A stretch of DNA of 64,000 nt from Cyanophora paradoxa (GCA_004431415.1 QPMI01000017.1:620001-684000), one strand, 5' to 3'; shown: positions 1-11,690, counted from the stretch's first letter. Made by a program: numbers and translations. Notes: a model not told the origin generated them from the letters alone.

Positions 1-1902
1 CACGGAGAGGTCATGAGCCGCCCGCGCACCAAGCCAAGTCGGTGTAGCTAAAAGACAGAGCGCGAGGCGTGCGCGCCGTGGACGATCGAAGAGCCATGCC
101 GGCCGCCAAGAGTGCGCTCCGCTGGCGCCTACTGCATTTCTTCTCTGCCCGCTCACACGCATCGGGCGGCGCAGCGGGTCAAGGAGACCTCGAGCAGATG
201 CTGGGCTCCGCGGAGGGATCGGGAAACGCGGAGCGGGAGCAGGCGCGCGCGCTGCTGAAGCTCGGCTCCTTCGGGCGGGAGCTCGTGCGGCAGTCGAACC
301 TGCGGGCGGCGGAGCGGCTGCGGCTGCTGCAGCTGCAGGAGGAGCTCCGCGGGAAGAAGCCGGCCTCGGGCAGCCTCTCCCGCGGCCGCGGCGTGGCGGC
401 GCTCTTCCAGGGCGGCGGCGGGGCCTCCTCCTCCTCCAAGGCCGGCCCGGGCTCCCGCGCCGCCGCCCCCGCTCCTCCAGCGTCGCCCAGCGCGCCTCGA
501 AGCGCGTCATCCTCGAGAAGCAGTCGGCGGCGCCGCGGACCGCTGGCGGCGGCGCCGCCTTCAACCGCATCCTCAACGAGATCAAAACCCTCCTCTGGTC
601 CGCCCCGCCCGCCCCGCCCGCCCCGCCCCGCCCCGCCCGCCCCGCCCCGCCCCGCCCCTTCCGGTCCGAGCGGCGGGGGCGGGCACAGGCAGGCGGACCG
701 GCTGGAGCAGGCCCACGGGCTCCTCATCCGGGCGCCTGGACCCAGGGCCGCTTCGCTGACGCCAAGTACGACTTCTACGTGCGCCGTACCCCCAATCGAT
801 TTATCCCCCTTTCCCGGCTGACCCCGACCTCCCCGCAGGCCTTCGAGTGTACGCGCCGCGCTCCGCTCCCCGCCGCCCCTCTTCTCCCGCTGCGGGCCCC
901 GACCCGGGCCCCGCGCGCAGACCTGGAGCGTGTACCCCTGACGATCCAGGTGGGGGGGGCGGAGGGCCCCGTGGAGGTGTACGCGGACGTGGGCAACCTG
1001 TACCCCTCCGACGACCGCTTCATGTGGCACGCGCAGCTCGCCGCCACCGGCGAGTCCCTCGTCGTGCGTACCCCCCTGCTTCCCCCTCCCGTCTTGCCCC
1101 TCTTCGGTCCTGACAAATCGTATCCCCTCCGCTTCGCTCCCCGCAGCTGGACCTGGAGAAGGAACCCGAGATCCCTTCCGCGGTACCCCCGCCCCGCCCG
1201 TTCCCCCCTCCATGGGGGCTTACCGCTCGGGGCAGGGCTGGGTGTTCGTGTCGGCGCGGCCGGCGGGGCGGTCGGCGGGCCCGTACGCGATCCGGGTCTC
1301 GTGCAAGCAGCACAGGAAGCTGGGGCACGAGGCCCCAGCCCAGGGCCGCGTCAACGGCACCGGCTTCGTCCACTGCAAGTACCAGGCACGCCCTCTCCGC
1401 CCCCGCCCCGCCCTGCCCGCCCCCTCCTTCTGCCCTGACAACGCGGTTTCTGCCATCTCGTCCCAGGTGCCCGCGGGGCACAACTACGTGGCGGTGCAGA
1501 TGACCCTCGTGCGGGGCTCGGCCGAGCTCGTCGCCTCCACCACCGACGAGTTCCCCACCCGCGGCCCGCCCGCCCGCCCGCCCCCGCCGCCCGCCTCCTC
1601 CGCCCCCAGCTCTCCTCTGACGAGGCCGCGCGCACGCAGCCAAGCCGCAGTACAAGGGGAGCCGCGTGGGGCAGGACACGGTCGTCGTCGAGGTGGACGA
1701 CCCGAACCTCAAGACCAACGGCGCGCCCGCCCCCCGCCGCCCCTTGCTCGCTCCCCTCTCTCTCACCGCCGCCTCAGACTGGGTGTACGTGGGGGTGGGC
1801 GGGTGCGACGAGGAGGCGCGCTACGTCCTCCGCGCCTCCTCCGAGCGCCGCGAGCGCCTCCGCCGCCCCCGCCGCGCCTCCACCTCCCCGGCCCCGCCGG
1901 CC

Positions 1903-1939
<37 letters not shown>

Positions 1940-4127
1940 TGCAGCCGCCGCCGCGGCCGCCTCGCCGGGCGCCAAGCCCGGCACGCCGCTCCCCGAGGCC
2001 TCCGGTGCGCGCTGCGAGGCTTCCGCTCCCTTCTCGCGCGCCCCGGCCCCCCGACGCCGGCCGCAGGAATGCAGCGGACTGCCTCGAGCGGCGGCCCCCG
2101 CGCGGGGATCAGCAACACGGTGCGCCGCCCCTTCTCTCCCCCTCGTCCCCGCGCCGACCCCGCCCCGCCCCGCGGCGCCGCAGGGGGCGACTCGGTGCTC
2201 CCGCCCTTCGCCCGCCTCCGCTGGCACGTCCCGGGGCGCCCCGGGCGCGCCCACCGCCGCCCCGGCTCCCGCGCCGGCGCGGGCGGCGCCGGGGAGGGCG
2301 GGCGTGAGGGCGGGGCGGAGGAGGCGCCGGAGCTCGAAAGAGCGGACCGGGCGCGCCACCTCGCCCGGCGCTACGCCGGCGTGGGCGAGGCCGCCGGGCC
2401 CGGGCCCGCCCGGGCGGCAGCCCGCGGGCCCCTCGCCGCCCCGGCGAGCTCGTCCCCGCCCCGCTCCCCAAGCCCCCGCCCGCCCACCGCCGCAGCCGCC
2501 GCCCCCCCGCCTCGGCCTCGGCCTCGGCCTCGGCCCCGCCGGGCTCGCCGCCGGGGTCGCCGGGCCGGACTACACGCGGGCGGCGTTCGAGGGCCCGGGG
2601 CGGGGCCGCCTGCCCGGCGTCGTCCTCCCGGCGGACTTCGTGCACGGCGCGTGGGGCGACGCCGCCGAGTGGGACCCCGCCGCCGCCCTCCTCCGCGCCC
2701 TCGCCGCCTCGGGCTCCCTCCCCGCCCTCTCCCCCGCCCCCGCCTGGCCCCCCGACATCAGCCCCGTCTACCGCGCCCGGCCCCTCTCCCGCGGCCCGTA
2801 CCCCCGCCCCGCCGCCCCGGGGGTCCTCGAGGACGCCGCCGGCCTCCACCCCGTCGTCCTCCTCAGGCGCGCCCTTCCGCCGCCCCTTACCGTAGTACCC
2901 CCCTCCCCTTCTGCATCTGACCGCGTACCCCCACCCCGCAGGTCCTCCTCCCCGGCGAGCCTGATCGCGAACTTCGCCCCCCCGGAGGGCGGGCCGGCGC
3001 TCCCCGCGGAGTGGCTGGCGCAGTGGGGCCAGCTGGGGGTGACGTTCCCCCTACCCCCGCCCAGCCCGGGCCCGGGCGCCCTCGACGAGTCCCGCGCCGC
3101 GGGGCCGGAGGGGGCGGAGGAGGAGGCGGCCCCGGCCTCGCCCCCCCGGCGGGGCCTGGCGCGGCTGCACGGCCTCCCCGCGGAGGAGGAGCCGCCCGAG
3201 ACGCCCCCCGGGGCGGGAGGGGACGCCGGGGCGCACCAGCAGCGCTCGCCGCTGCCGCCGCCGATGATGGCTGTCCTCGAGGACCGGCGGGGCGGCCACG
3301 GGCGCCGCGTCTTCCGCCCCTGGTACGCCCAGCAGGCCTCGCGCGCCCCGCCCGCCAAGCCCCGCGCCGGCGCGGGGGCGTGCCGGGCGGGGCGGGAGGG
3401 CGCCCGGAGGACGTGCCGCGGGTCCTCCTCAGCAGGCAGGTGGGCAACCAGAGCGTCTCGCGGGCGCAGACGGCGGCCGCCCTGCGCCGCGCCCGCCCGG
3501 CCTCGGGGCCCGGCCTCTCCCTCTCCGCCTGCCTCCCCTCCCTGCCCCACGCCCTGGACCCGCTCGACGGGCCCTCCCTCCTCGCGCCCCAGGTGCCCCT
3601 CGAGCTCACGCCGCCGCCGCGTCGCCGCTCGCAGGATCCTGAGTCCTCCTCCCTTCGCAGGTCAGCCCCTGGCGCCCCCGGCGCTAGCCGCCCTGCCAGG
3701 CTGAGACTCCTATGCTGGACCTTGCTGGCGTACCTTTAGTTACCGCCCTTCAAGCTTAAGGCTTCTTAATGTGCTTGTGGTCCTTTTCTTGAGAGAGTAC
3801 GGCGGGGCGAACCCCCCGTGGTCAGGTCTATTGTTTTTATTCAGCGTAAAATTAAAGCCTGGAAATTGGCTGGAATACCTTGACTGCGATCGCGAGTCCG
3901 CGACCGATGACTCCGATGACTCCGATCGCGATCGCGAGATCTCCTTTGCCATGGACTCCCATCATGGGGGCGCCGCTGCGTGCCCGGCCCGCGCACACGC
4001 GTGCCCGCGGCCGCGGCCCGGCCCGGCGCAGGCGCGCGCCAACTGCAGCGCTAGCGCTAGCGCTAGCGCTCGTCCGCGGCGCCGGCGCGCGCAGGCCCGG
4101 CCGCGAGCTGGGCGCGCGCATCGCCGG
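1..4127 (+). repeat. Segmental duplication, copy A
   Basis: This stretch is repeated almost base for base at 7580-11690, in the same orientation. The offset is 7579 bp at the start and falls to about 7567 bp by 3740 because of small indels. It covers one whole gene plus roughly 440 bp of 3' flank. The left edge of copy A is cut by the window, and the right edge is near 4127, where the copies diverge. Most differences are one-base changes in C or G run length, for example eight versus seven G at about 952 and 8523. There are also rare substitutions such as G/T at 1245/8813. This looks like a recent direct duplication. Confidence 0.95.
96..3687 (+). CDS. Multi-exon hypothetical protein with beta-sandwich-like repeats (copy A)
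   Basis: I do not recognise the family. The first exon starts at the ATG at 96 and encodes a helical, charged N-terminus (heptad-like segment at about 180-350) followed by a Ser/Ala-rich stretch, ending near 597. Later short exons encode beta-rich segments: EGPVEVYADVGNLYPSDDRF (about 961-1020), SGQGWVFVSARPAGRSAGPY (about 1218-1277), VPAGHNYVAVQ (about 1468-1500) and DWVYVGVGGCDEEARY (about 1779-1826). Their 'W-V-x-V ... Y-x-L' rhythm resembles PPC-type extracellular beta-sandwich domains, but this is tentative. The 3' half is Pro/Ala/Gly-rich with a GCC-repeat tract. A likely last exon begins at 3661 and stops at TAG 3685-3687. Several exon frames conflict because of C/G run lengths, so a full protein could not be assembled. 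Copy B is the same gene. Confidence 0.5.
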
Positions 4128-5038
4128 CGCCGGCGAGAGACCGGCAAAGTCCTCGGGTCCCCACACTTTTTTGGGCCGTCGCGGCGGCGCGCGGAGGGCC
4201 TCGCGGACGACCGGGTCGCGCGTCTTTGCAATTGGCTTGGAAGACGCGTCGGGCCGGGAGCGCCGGCGCGGGCGGCCTTAATTTTTGGCCTTGGCGGAAG
4301 CTTAAGAGCAGCGGGCGGTCTTGGCCTGGCATGATGTAGTCTTCTTGTTGGATCGAGGTGAGAGAATGAAGGCCCCGACGCCGCGGTTCCTCACAAAAGT
4401 GCGCAGGAATCCGCTTCAAGTGATCATGAATATCTTCGAAATCGTGGGGCGTATATGCGGGTACGACGGAGCCTCGGCGCCGCGCGCGTACCCCCGTCCG
4501 TCGCTGACCGGCATGCAGCTGCAGCCATCCTCGACCCCTACCACCGGCCGAGGGCGGCGGGGGGGGGGGGGGTACGGCGCTGGAGCCTCGGAGGCGCCGC
4601 CTCGTAGGGCCGGGGGCGGAGCTGGCCGCATCACGGTCGGGCTGTTCGGGTACGATCAAGTCTTACCCCCCTATTAAATATTGCTGCTAACCGGGATGCA
4701 TGTGCGCAGCCATCCTCACCCCCTACCGCCGGCCGAGTTCGAGGGAGGGGGGTACGGCGCCGTGAGGCAGCGCGCGGGCGCATAGGGGGTGGGCCTGGCC
4801 GCATCCTGGTCGCTCGCGATCGAGGCACGCCTCACCTCGGGCTCTCCGCCGGCCCGGCCCGTGCGTATCCGCCCGCAATCGGCGTACCCCCCCACCTTTC
4901 ATCCCCGCAGGCGTTGGAGAACGCTCCCTAGGGCAAAGCGAGTGCGTGGGTGTGAACCGTGTGTGTGGGAGGGAGCATGCGCAGATGAAATTGAACTGAA
5001 TTAGAAGTCATCGAAACTAGTAACCGATCGATGATCGA
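4128..5038. other. Intergenic, diverged direct repeat
   Basis: No convincing gene was found. Two diverged direct repeats of about 160 bp lie at about 4490-4650 and 4665-4825. Both contain an 'agccatcctc..cccctacc..ccggccgag' core, a G-run followed by gtacggcgc, and a 'ctggccgcatc' tail. C-run motifs of the gtaccccc type also occur here, so a degenerate or unrecognised exon-intron gene cannot be excluded. Confidence 0.4.
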
Positions 5039-5687
5039 TTAGATGAAAGGCAAACGGAGACCCAGGTGGATCGCTACAGCTCGTCTGCGAGCCTCCAAGG
5101 TCGCTTGCGCAGGCAGCTGGAGCCCGTAGAAGGCGATGAGCTGCTGCAGCTCGGGCCCGGTGAGGTTGTCGAGGCGTGTGCGATTCGGGACGCGCAGGGC
5201 AAGATCCGGCAGGAGTCCGTCTGCTCTCGCGATATCGAGGAAGGGAAGGACCTCGCCGTTGCCCTGGCAACAGGACTTTGTCAGTGCGTATGCGACGAGC
5301 TCAGGAACCGCAAAGCGAACCCGCATGCCGTTGTCCACCTTGTTCAGCTGGCAGGGCGAGAGCGTCAGCTCGAGCTACGCTCGGCGGGACGAGTGCGTCG
5401 CTGCTCACCTGCACGGCGATCTCACGCTGCCCCTCCCGGAGCTCCTGGATCGCCAGCTGGATTTGCTGGAGCTGGTTCATGATCTGTTGGTTGCGGGACG
5501 CTGGTAAGCGGATGCGCAAGCCTTCCAGATCTAGCCCGGTAGAGCAAACGAGACGCACTTGCACGTTCGGAGGGAGGGGCGCCATCGCATTCTGAAGAGC
5601 ACCGCCAACGGCAGCCACCTGCTGCCCCAGTAAAACCACGGTGTTCCCAAGTTCGTTCACTTGGGCGTTGAACAGGTGTCCTGCCAT
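5039..5687 (-). CDS. Coiled-coil protein with Mug135-like C-terminal region
   Basis: This is a clean two-exon gene on the minus strand. Exon 1 is 5409-5687 (93 codons from ATG), the 61-nt intron 5348-5408 starts gtgag and ends gccag, and exon 2 is 5039-5347 ending in a stop. The product is 195 aa. Residues about 6-35 and 66-93 are heptad-like and rich in Gln/Leu, predicting coiled coils. The C-terminal part, with LDNLTGPELQQLIAFYGLQL followed by a basic Arg-rich helix, resembles the Mug135-like C-terminal domain known mainly from fungi. It also looks SAP-like as a helix-turn-helix. The function of that family is unknown. The gene lies between the two copies of the 5' duplication and is not duplicated itself. 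Gene structure is confident; the family assignment is weak. Confidence 0.75.
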
Positions 5688-6653
5688 GGCCCGAGCCCGG
5701 CGCGCTGGCGGGTTTGGGCTGGAAGACGGCGCCGGCGCGGTTTACTAATGCCAGAACCAGTCTAAATTGTTTAAGCTTAGACTTGCTGAACCACAACCAC
5801 TCTGCGACAAACCTGAACCAGCTTTGCACAGGGCCGAGATCGTATGTAGGGCTTTTGTTCTGATGTCCTACTTCTTCGCTGGCGACAAGATTTGCCAATG
5901 TCGGCACCCGCCATGAGCGTATCGGCCGTGCGTTTCCAAACGGGAAGACGAGGGTATAGTACTTTCGGCGCTAGCCGTTAATTGCTTCTAAGTTCATGGC
6001 TCTCATACAAATTCTTTGGCAGGAGCGCACTCGACTAGGAACGAACCAGACGAACAGGAATCGCGTTTAAAGTGTAGAGGAGGTCAATATCTCCAGACCA
6101 TATTCTCAGACCCGAAAGCGTGGCCGTCGAAAGACGCGATTACACGTAAAAACAAGCCTTCGCATAAGAAATTGCTGATCGCGATGTGTGTGCGACTCTT
6201 CTGCGCGATACAGGCACGGTGGGAGCTCCGAAACGCGTTCAAACATCTAAATCGTAGATGTAGTTGATGCCCGACATGCTCAAGGACGCCCCCGCGCGCA
6301 AGGAGAGAAGCGACTCGGTGCACAGACGTCGACATCGATCGCGAGCGACGGGTACAACCGAGCCGGCGACACTCGGTAATAACAGAAAGCCGGTCGATGA
6401 GCTTGAGCTCAAACTCGAGCTCAAGCTCGAGCTCTATATTAAGCCTCTTGGCTCGCCATCAAGCGCGTTCCGCTTGAGCACAGGCTTTTTGCGGCTTAAG
6501 CTCAAGCTCAATGCTCAAACCATCAGACTTCATCGCGAGCCTCAAGCTCGAGCTCAAGCTCGAAGCTCAAGCAAGAACGGCTAGCGCCGACCTTTTGGCC
6601 GCAGGCCACCAAGTTATAGGCCGCCGGGCCATTGCCGCCGCGCTGCAGGCCGC
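5688..6653. other. Intergenic region, no gene seen
   Basis: I see no exon with recognisable protein content. Part of the stretch (6390-6580) is a low-complexity hexamer repeat listed separately. Base composition is less GC-rich than in the flanking genes. Confidence 0.5.
6390..6580. repeat. Degenerate CTCAAG/CTCGAG hexamer repeat
   Basis: Runs of ctcaag, ctcgag and gagctc alternate through 6390-6435 and 6485-6575. They give Leu-Lys/Leu-Glu dipeptides in one frame and many SacI/XhoI-like palindromes. This looks like a decayed simple-sequence array rather than coding sequence. Confidence 0.7.
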
Positions 6654-7157
6654 CTAGCCACTGTCCGCGGCCGCGGCCTCTTCGCCACCGAGGACATGCT
6701 TTGCGGCGCCCCAATCGTCGAGCTGCCCGAGCAATTGGAGGATACGTACTGTCCGTGCGTCGGCCCCGGCCCGCGCCCCGCCCCGCACCCGCTCCCCGTC
6801 CCGCCAGATTGCTCACGCTCCATCCCGCAGCGCTTTCTCGATGAGTTCGACGAACGGGTGCCCTCCGCACGGCCTGCCGTCCGCCGCGCGCCGTCTGAGG
6901 CCCTGCATGCAGGCGATAAAGTGGGTGCGCTGCCCGACGGCGCGCGAAGCGTAGCCCGCTGAGCTCGAGCGTAGCGCATGCGCAACTCGACGTAGCAGCC
7001 GCATCTCCTCCCTGCCGCGGCGCATCGAGAGCCCCGTGCGCCCCTCGCGCAGCGGACTCCAGCGCAGCTCACGACCGCGCAGCTCTTCTGGGAGGAGGAG
7101 GAAGAGCGAGGCGAACGGCGAAAGGCACGCACGGCGGGCGCACGCGCAACCGCCCAC
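6654..7157 (-). CDS. Possible hypothetical protein (weak)
   Basis: On the minus strand an open frame beginning near 7157 contains a helical segment ending in GGHPFVELIEKALRDG near 6808. A C-rich stretch with a gtgag start and a cggacag end follows, then a possible last exon reading ILQLLGQLDDWGAAKHVLGG with a stop at 6654-6656. The phase between the two exons does not close with the most obvious donor, so the model is incomplete. I do not recognise the protein. It could be a decayed gene or a run-length error. Confidence 0.3.
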
Positions 7158-7579
7158 GGCGCGATCCGCGCCGGTCGCCTCGCGGACTTTGGGCTCGCGC
7201 TTCCGCGCTTCTCGCGGACCCGGGGCCTGTGCTGGAACTGCTGCGCTGCTTCCGCGCCTACAGCGACGCGCTGCAGCTGTGCGGCGCCTCCTCCATGGAA
7301 GCCGCCGTGCCGGCGCGCGGTGCCGAGCTCGCCTTGCGCCGCGCCTCGTCGTGCTGCAGCGCGAGGTGCTCGAGGTACGCGATCCCCGAGGCCGCCGCGC
7401 GCGCCCGCGCCGAATAGTCGTAATTTTGGTCCTCTCTACCCTCCCCCCCCCCCCCCCCCCCCCCCCAGTCTCAGAGGCTTTCCCGTACTTGCAAGTAGAA
7501 AGGTGCGGAGCTGCTGGCAGACAACTCGGCGGGCGCGCCGCGGGGGCGCCGAGCCGTCAAGCGGTCCTGTCGCCGAGTG
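7158..7579. other. Spacer between duplicate copies with poly-C tract
   Basis: No supported gene. It contains an uninterrupted C run of about 26 nt at about 7441-7466, ending in cag. That resembles the C-only polypyrimidine tracts seen before 3' splice sites elsewhere in the window. The last bases lead directly into copy B of the duplication at 7580. Confidence 0.5.
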
Positions 7580-9478
7580 CACGGAGAGGTCATGAGCCGC
7601 CCGCGCACCAAGCCAAGTCGGTGTAGCTAAAAGACAGAGCGCGAGGCGTGCGCGCCGTGGACGATCGAAGAGCCATGCCGGCCGCCAAGAGTGCGCTCCG
7701 CTGGCGCCTACTGCATTTCTTCTCTGCCCGCTCACACGCATCGGGCGGCGCAGCGGGTCAAGGAGACCTCGAGCAGATGCTGGGCTCCGCGGAGGGATCG
7801 GGAAACGCGGAGCGGGAGCAGGCGCGCGCGCTGCTGAAGCTCGGCTCCTTCGGGCGGGAGCTCGTGCGGCAGTCGAACCTGCGGGCGGCGGAGCGGCTGC
7901 GGCTGCTGCAGCTGCAGGAGGAGCTCCGCGGGAAGAAGCCGGCCTCGGGCAGCCTCTCCCGCGGCCGCGGCGTGGCGGCGCTCTTCCAGGGCGGCGGCGG
8001 GGCCTCCTCCTCCTCCAAGGCCGGCCCGGGCTCCCGCGCCGCCGCCCCCCGCTCCTCCAGCGTCGCCCAGCGCGCCTCGAAGCGCGTCATCCTCGAGAAG
8101 CAGTCGGCGGCGCCGCGGACCGCTGGCGGCGGCGCCGCCTTCAACCGCATCCTCAACGAGATCAAAACCCTCCTCTGGTCCGCCCCGCCCCGCCCCGCCC
8201 CGCCCCGCCCCGCCCCGCCCCGCCCCCTTCCGGTCCGAGCGGCGGGGGCGGGCACAGGCAGGCGGACCGGCTGGAGCAGGCCCACGGGCTCCTCATCCCG
8301 GGCGCCTGGACCCAGGGCCGCTTCGCTGACGCCAAGTACGACTTCTACGTGCGCCGTACCCCCCAATCGATTTATCCCCCCTTTCCCGGCTGACCCCGAC
8401 CTCCCCGCAGGCCTTCGAGTGTACGCGCCGCGCTCCGCTCCCCGCCGCCCCTCTTCTCCCGCTGCGGGCCCCGACCCGGGCCCCGCGCGCAGACCTGGAG
8501 CGTGTACCCCTGACGATCCAGGTGGGGGGGCGGAGGGCCCCGTGGAGGTGTACGCGGACGTGGGCAACCTGTACCCCTCCGACGACCGCTTCATGTGGCA
8601 CGCGCAGCTCGCCGCCACCGGCGAGTCCCTCGTCGTGCGTACCCCCCCTGCTTCCCCCTCCCGTCTTGCCCCCCTTCGGTCCTGACAAATCGTATCCCCT
8701 CCGCTCCGCTCCCCGCAGCTGGACCTGGAGAAGGAACCCGAGATCCCTTCCGCGGTACCCCCGCCCCGCCCGTTCCCCCCTCCATGGGGGCTTACCGCTC
8801 GGGGCAGTGCTGGGTGTTCGTGTCGGCGCGGCCGGCGGGGCGGTCGGCGGGCCCGTACGCGATCCGGGTCTCGTGCAAGCAGCACAGGAAGCTGGGGCAC
8901 GAGGCCCCAGCCCAGGGCCGCGTCAACGGCACCGGCTTCGTCCACTGCAAGTACCAGGCACGCCCTCTCCGCCCCCGCCCCGCCCTGCCCCGCCCCCCTC
9001 CTTCTGCCCCTGACAACGCGGTTTCTGCCATCTCGTCCCAGGTGCCCGCGGGGCACAACTACGTGGCGGTGCAGATGACCCTCGTGCGGGGCTCGGCCGA
9101 GCTCGTCGCCTCCACCACCGACGAGTTCCCCACCCGCGGCCCGCCCGCCCGCCCGCCCCCGCCGCCCGCCTCCTCCGCCCCCAGCTCTCCTCTGACGAGG
9201 CCGCGCGCACGCAGCCAAGCCGCAGTACAAGGGGAGCCGCGTGGGGCAGGACACGGTGGTCGTCGAGGTGGACGACCCGAACCTCAAGACCAACGGCGCG
9301 CCCGCCCCCCGCCGCCCCTTGCTCGCTCCCCTCTCTCTTACCGCCGCCTCAGACTGGGTGTACGTGGGGGTGGGCGGGTGCGACGAGGAGGCGCGCTACG
9401 TCCTCCGCGCCTCCTCCGAGCGCCGCGAGCGCCTCCGCCGCCCCCGCCGCGCCTCCACCTCCCCGGCCCCCGCCGGCC

Positions 9479-9515
<37 letters not shown>

Positions 9516-11690
9516 TGCAGCCGCCGCCGCGGCCGCCTCGCGGGCGCCAAGCCCGGCACGCCGCTCCCCGAGGCCTCCGGTGCGCGCTGCGAGGCTTCCG
9601 CTCCCTTCTCGCGCGCCCCGGCCCCCCGACGCCGGCCGCAGGAATGCAGCGGACTGCCTCGAGCGGCGGCCCCGCGCGGGGATCAGCAACACGGTGCGCC
9701 GCCCCTTCTCTCCCCCTCGTCCCCCGCGCCGACCCCGCCCGCCCCGCGGCGCCGCAGGGGCGACTCGGTGCTCCCGCCCTTCGCCCGCCTCCGCTGGCAC
9801 GTCCCGGGGCGCCCCGGGCGCGCCCACCGCCGCCCCGGCTCCCGCGCCGGCGCGGGCGGCGCCGGGGAGGGCGGGCGTGAGGGCGGGGCGGAGGAGGCGC
9901 CGGAGCTCGAGAGGGCGGACCGGTCGCGCCACCTCGCCCGGCGCTACGCCAGCGTGGGCGAGGCCTCCGGGCCCGGGCCCGCCCCGGGCGGCAGCCCGCG
10001 GGCCCCCTCGCCGCCCCCGCGGAGCTCGTCCCCGCCCGCTCCCCGAGCCCCGCCCGCCCACCGCCGCAGCCGCCGCCCCCCCGCCTCGGCCTCGGCCTCG
10101 GCCTCGGCCCCGCCGGGCTTGCCGCCGGGGTCGCCGGGGCCGGACTACACGCGGGCGGCGTTCGAGGGCCCGGGGCGGGGCCGCCTGCCCGGCGTCGTCC
10201 TCCCGGCGGACTTCGTGCACGGGGCGTGGGGCGACGCCGCCGAGTGGGACCCCGCCGCCGCCCTCCTCCGCGCCCTCGCCGCCTCGGGCTCCTCCCCGCC
10301 CTCTCCCCGCCCCGCCTGGCCCCCCGACATCAGCCCCGTCTACCGCGCCCGGCCCCTCTCCCGCGGCCCGTACCCCCGCCCCGCCGCCCCGGGGGTCCTC
10401 GAGGACGCCGCCGGCCTCCACCCCGTCGTCCTCCTCAGGCCCGCCCTTCCGCCGCCGCCCCTTACCGTAGTACCCCCCTCCCCTTCTGCATCTCACCGCG
10501 TACCCCCACCCCGCAGGTCCTCCTCCCCGGCGAGCCTGATCGCGAACTTCGCCCCCCCGGAGGGCGGGCCGGCGCTCCCCGCGGAGTGGCTGGCGCAGTG
10601 GGGCCAGCTGGGGGTGACGTTCCCCCTACCCCCGCCCAGCCCGGGGCCGGGCGCCCTCGACGAGTCCCACGCCGCGGGGCCGGAGGAGGGGGCGGAGGAG
10701 GCGGCCCCGGCCTCGCCCCCGCGGCGGGGCCTGGCGCGGCTGCACGGCCTTCCCGCGGAGGAGGAGCCGCCCGAGACGCCCCCCGGGGCGGGAGGGGACG
10801 CCGGGGCGCACCAGCAGCGCTCGCCGCTGCCGCCGCCGATGATGGCTGTCCTCGAGGACCGGCGGGGCGGCCACGGGCGCCGCGTCTTCCGCCCTGGTAC
10901 GCCCAGCAGGCCTCGCGCGCCCCGCCCGCCAAGCCCCGCGCCGGCGCGGGGGGCGTGCCGGGCGGGGCGGGAGGGCGCCCGGAGGACGTGCCGCGGGTCC
11001 TCCTCAGCAGGCAGGTGGGCAACCAGAGCGTCTCGCGGGCGCAGACGGCGGCCGCCCTGCGCCGCGCCCGCCCGGCCTCGGGGCCCGGCCTCTCCCTCTC
11101 CGCCTGCCTCCCCTCCCTGCCCCACGCCCTGGACCCGCTCGACGGGCCCTCCCTCCTCGCGCCCCAGGTGCCCCTCGAGCTCACGCCGCCGCCGCGTCGC
11201 CGCTCGCAGGATCCTGAGTCCTCCTCCCTTCGCAGGTCAGCCCCTGGCGCCCCCGGCGCTAGCCGCGCTGAGACTCCTATGCTGGACCTTGCTGGCGTAC
11301 CTTTAGTTACCGCCCTTCAAGCTTAAGGCTTCTTAATGTGCTTGTGGTCCTTTTCTTGAGAGAGTACGGCGGGGCGAACCCCCCGTGGTCAGGTCTATTG
11401 TTTTTATTCAGCGTAAAATTAAAGCCTGGAAATTGGCTGGAATACCTTGACTGCGATCGCGAGTCCGCGACCGATGACTCCGATGACTCCGATCGCGATC
11501 GCGAGATCTCCTTTGCCAAGGACTCCCATCATGGGGGCGCCGCCGCGTGCCCGGCCCGCGCACACGCGCGCCCGCGCCCGCGGCCCGGCGCAGGCGCGCG
11601 CCAACTGCAGCGCTAGCGCTAGCGCTAGCGCTCGTCCGCGGCACCGGCGCGCGCAGGCCCGGCCGCGAGCTGGGCGCATCGCCGGCGCAC
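7580..11690 (+). repeat. Segmental duplication, copy B
   Basis: This is the second copy of the segment at 1-4127, same orientation. It begins at 7580 (cacggagagg, identical to base 1 onward) and ends near 11690, after which the flanks differ. It includes the complete gene and its 3' flank with the gctagc palindromes near 11612-11630. Confidence 0.95.
7675..11262 (+). CDS. Multi-exon hypothetical protein with beta-sandwich-like repeats (copy B)
   Basis: This is the near-identical second copy of the gene at 96-3687. The first exon is open from ATG 7675 to about 8177 and includes a helical N-terminus and the segment GGGAAFNRILNEIKTLLW, after which a gtccgccccgcc intron begins. Middle exons repeat the Val/Tyr-rich beta-type segments. 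A 3' exon region at about 10890-11170 stays open through YAQQASRAPPAKPRAGAGG and on to RVLLSRQVGNQSVSRAQ; the corresponding part of copy A is frame-broken by C/G run length. The likely stop is TAG 11260-11262 after the last acceptor at 11235. Function unknown; a PPC-like extracellular fold is only a suggestion. Which copy is expressed cannot be told. Confidence 0.5.

Noticed and set aside
179-1213. Long open frames on the strand opposite the duplicated gene and opposite most GC-rich genes.
   Set aside because: At very high GC, stop codons are rare in every frame. These have Arg/Gly/Ala/Pro-only composition and no conserved motif.
7140-7230. A plus-strand stretch reads GRLADFGLALPRF, like the DFG loop of a protein kinase.
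   Set aside because: No other kinase motif (glycine loop, VAIK, HRD, APE) is found nearby in any frame, so this is taken as chance.
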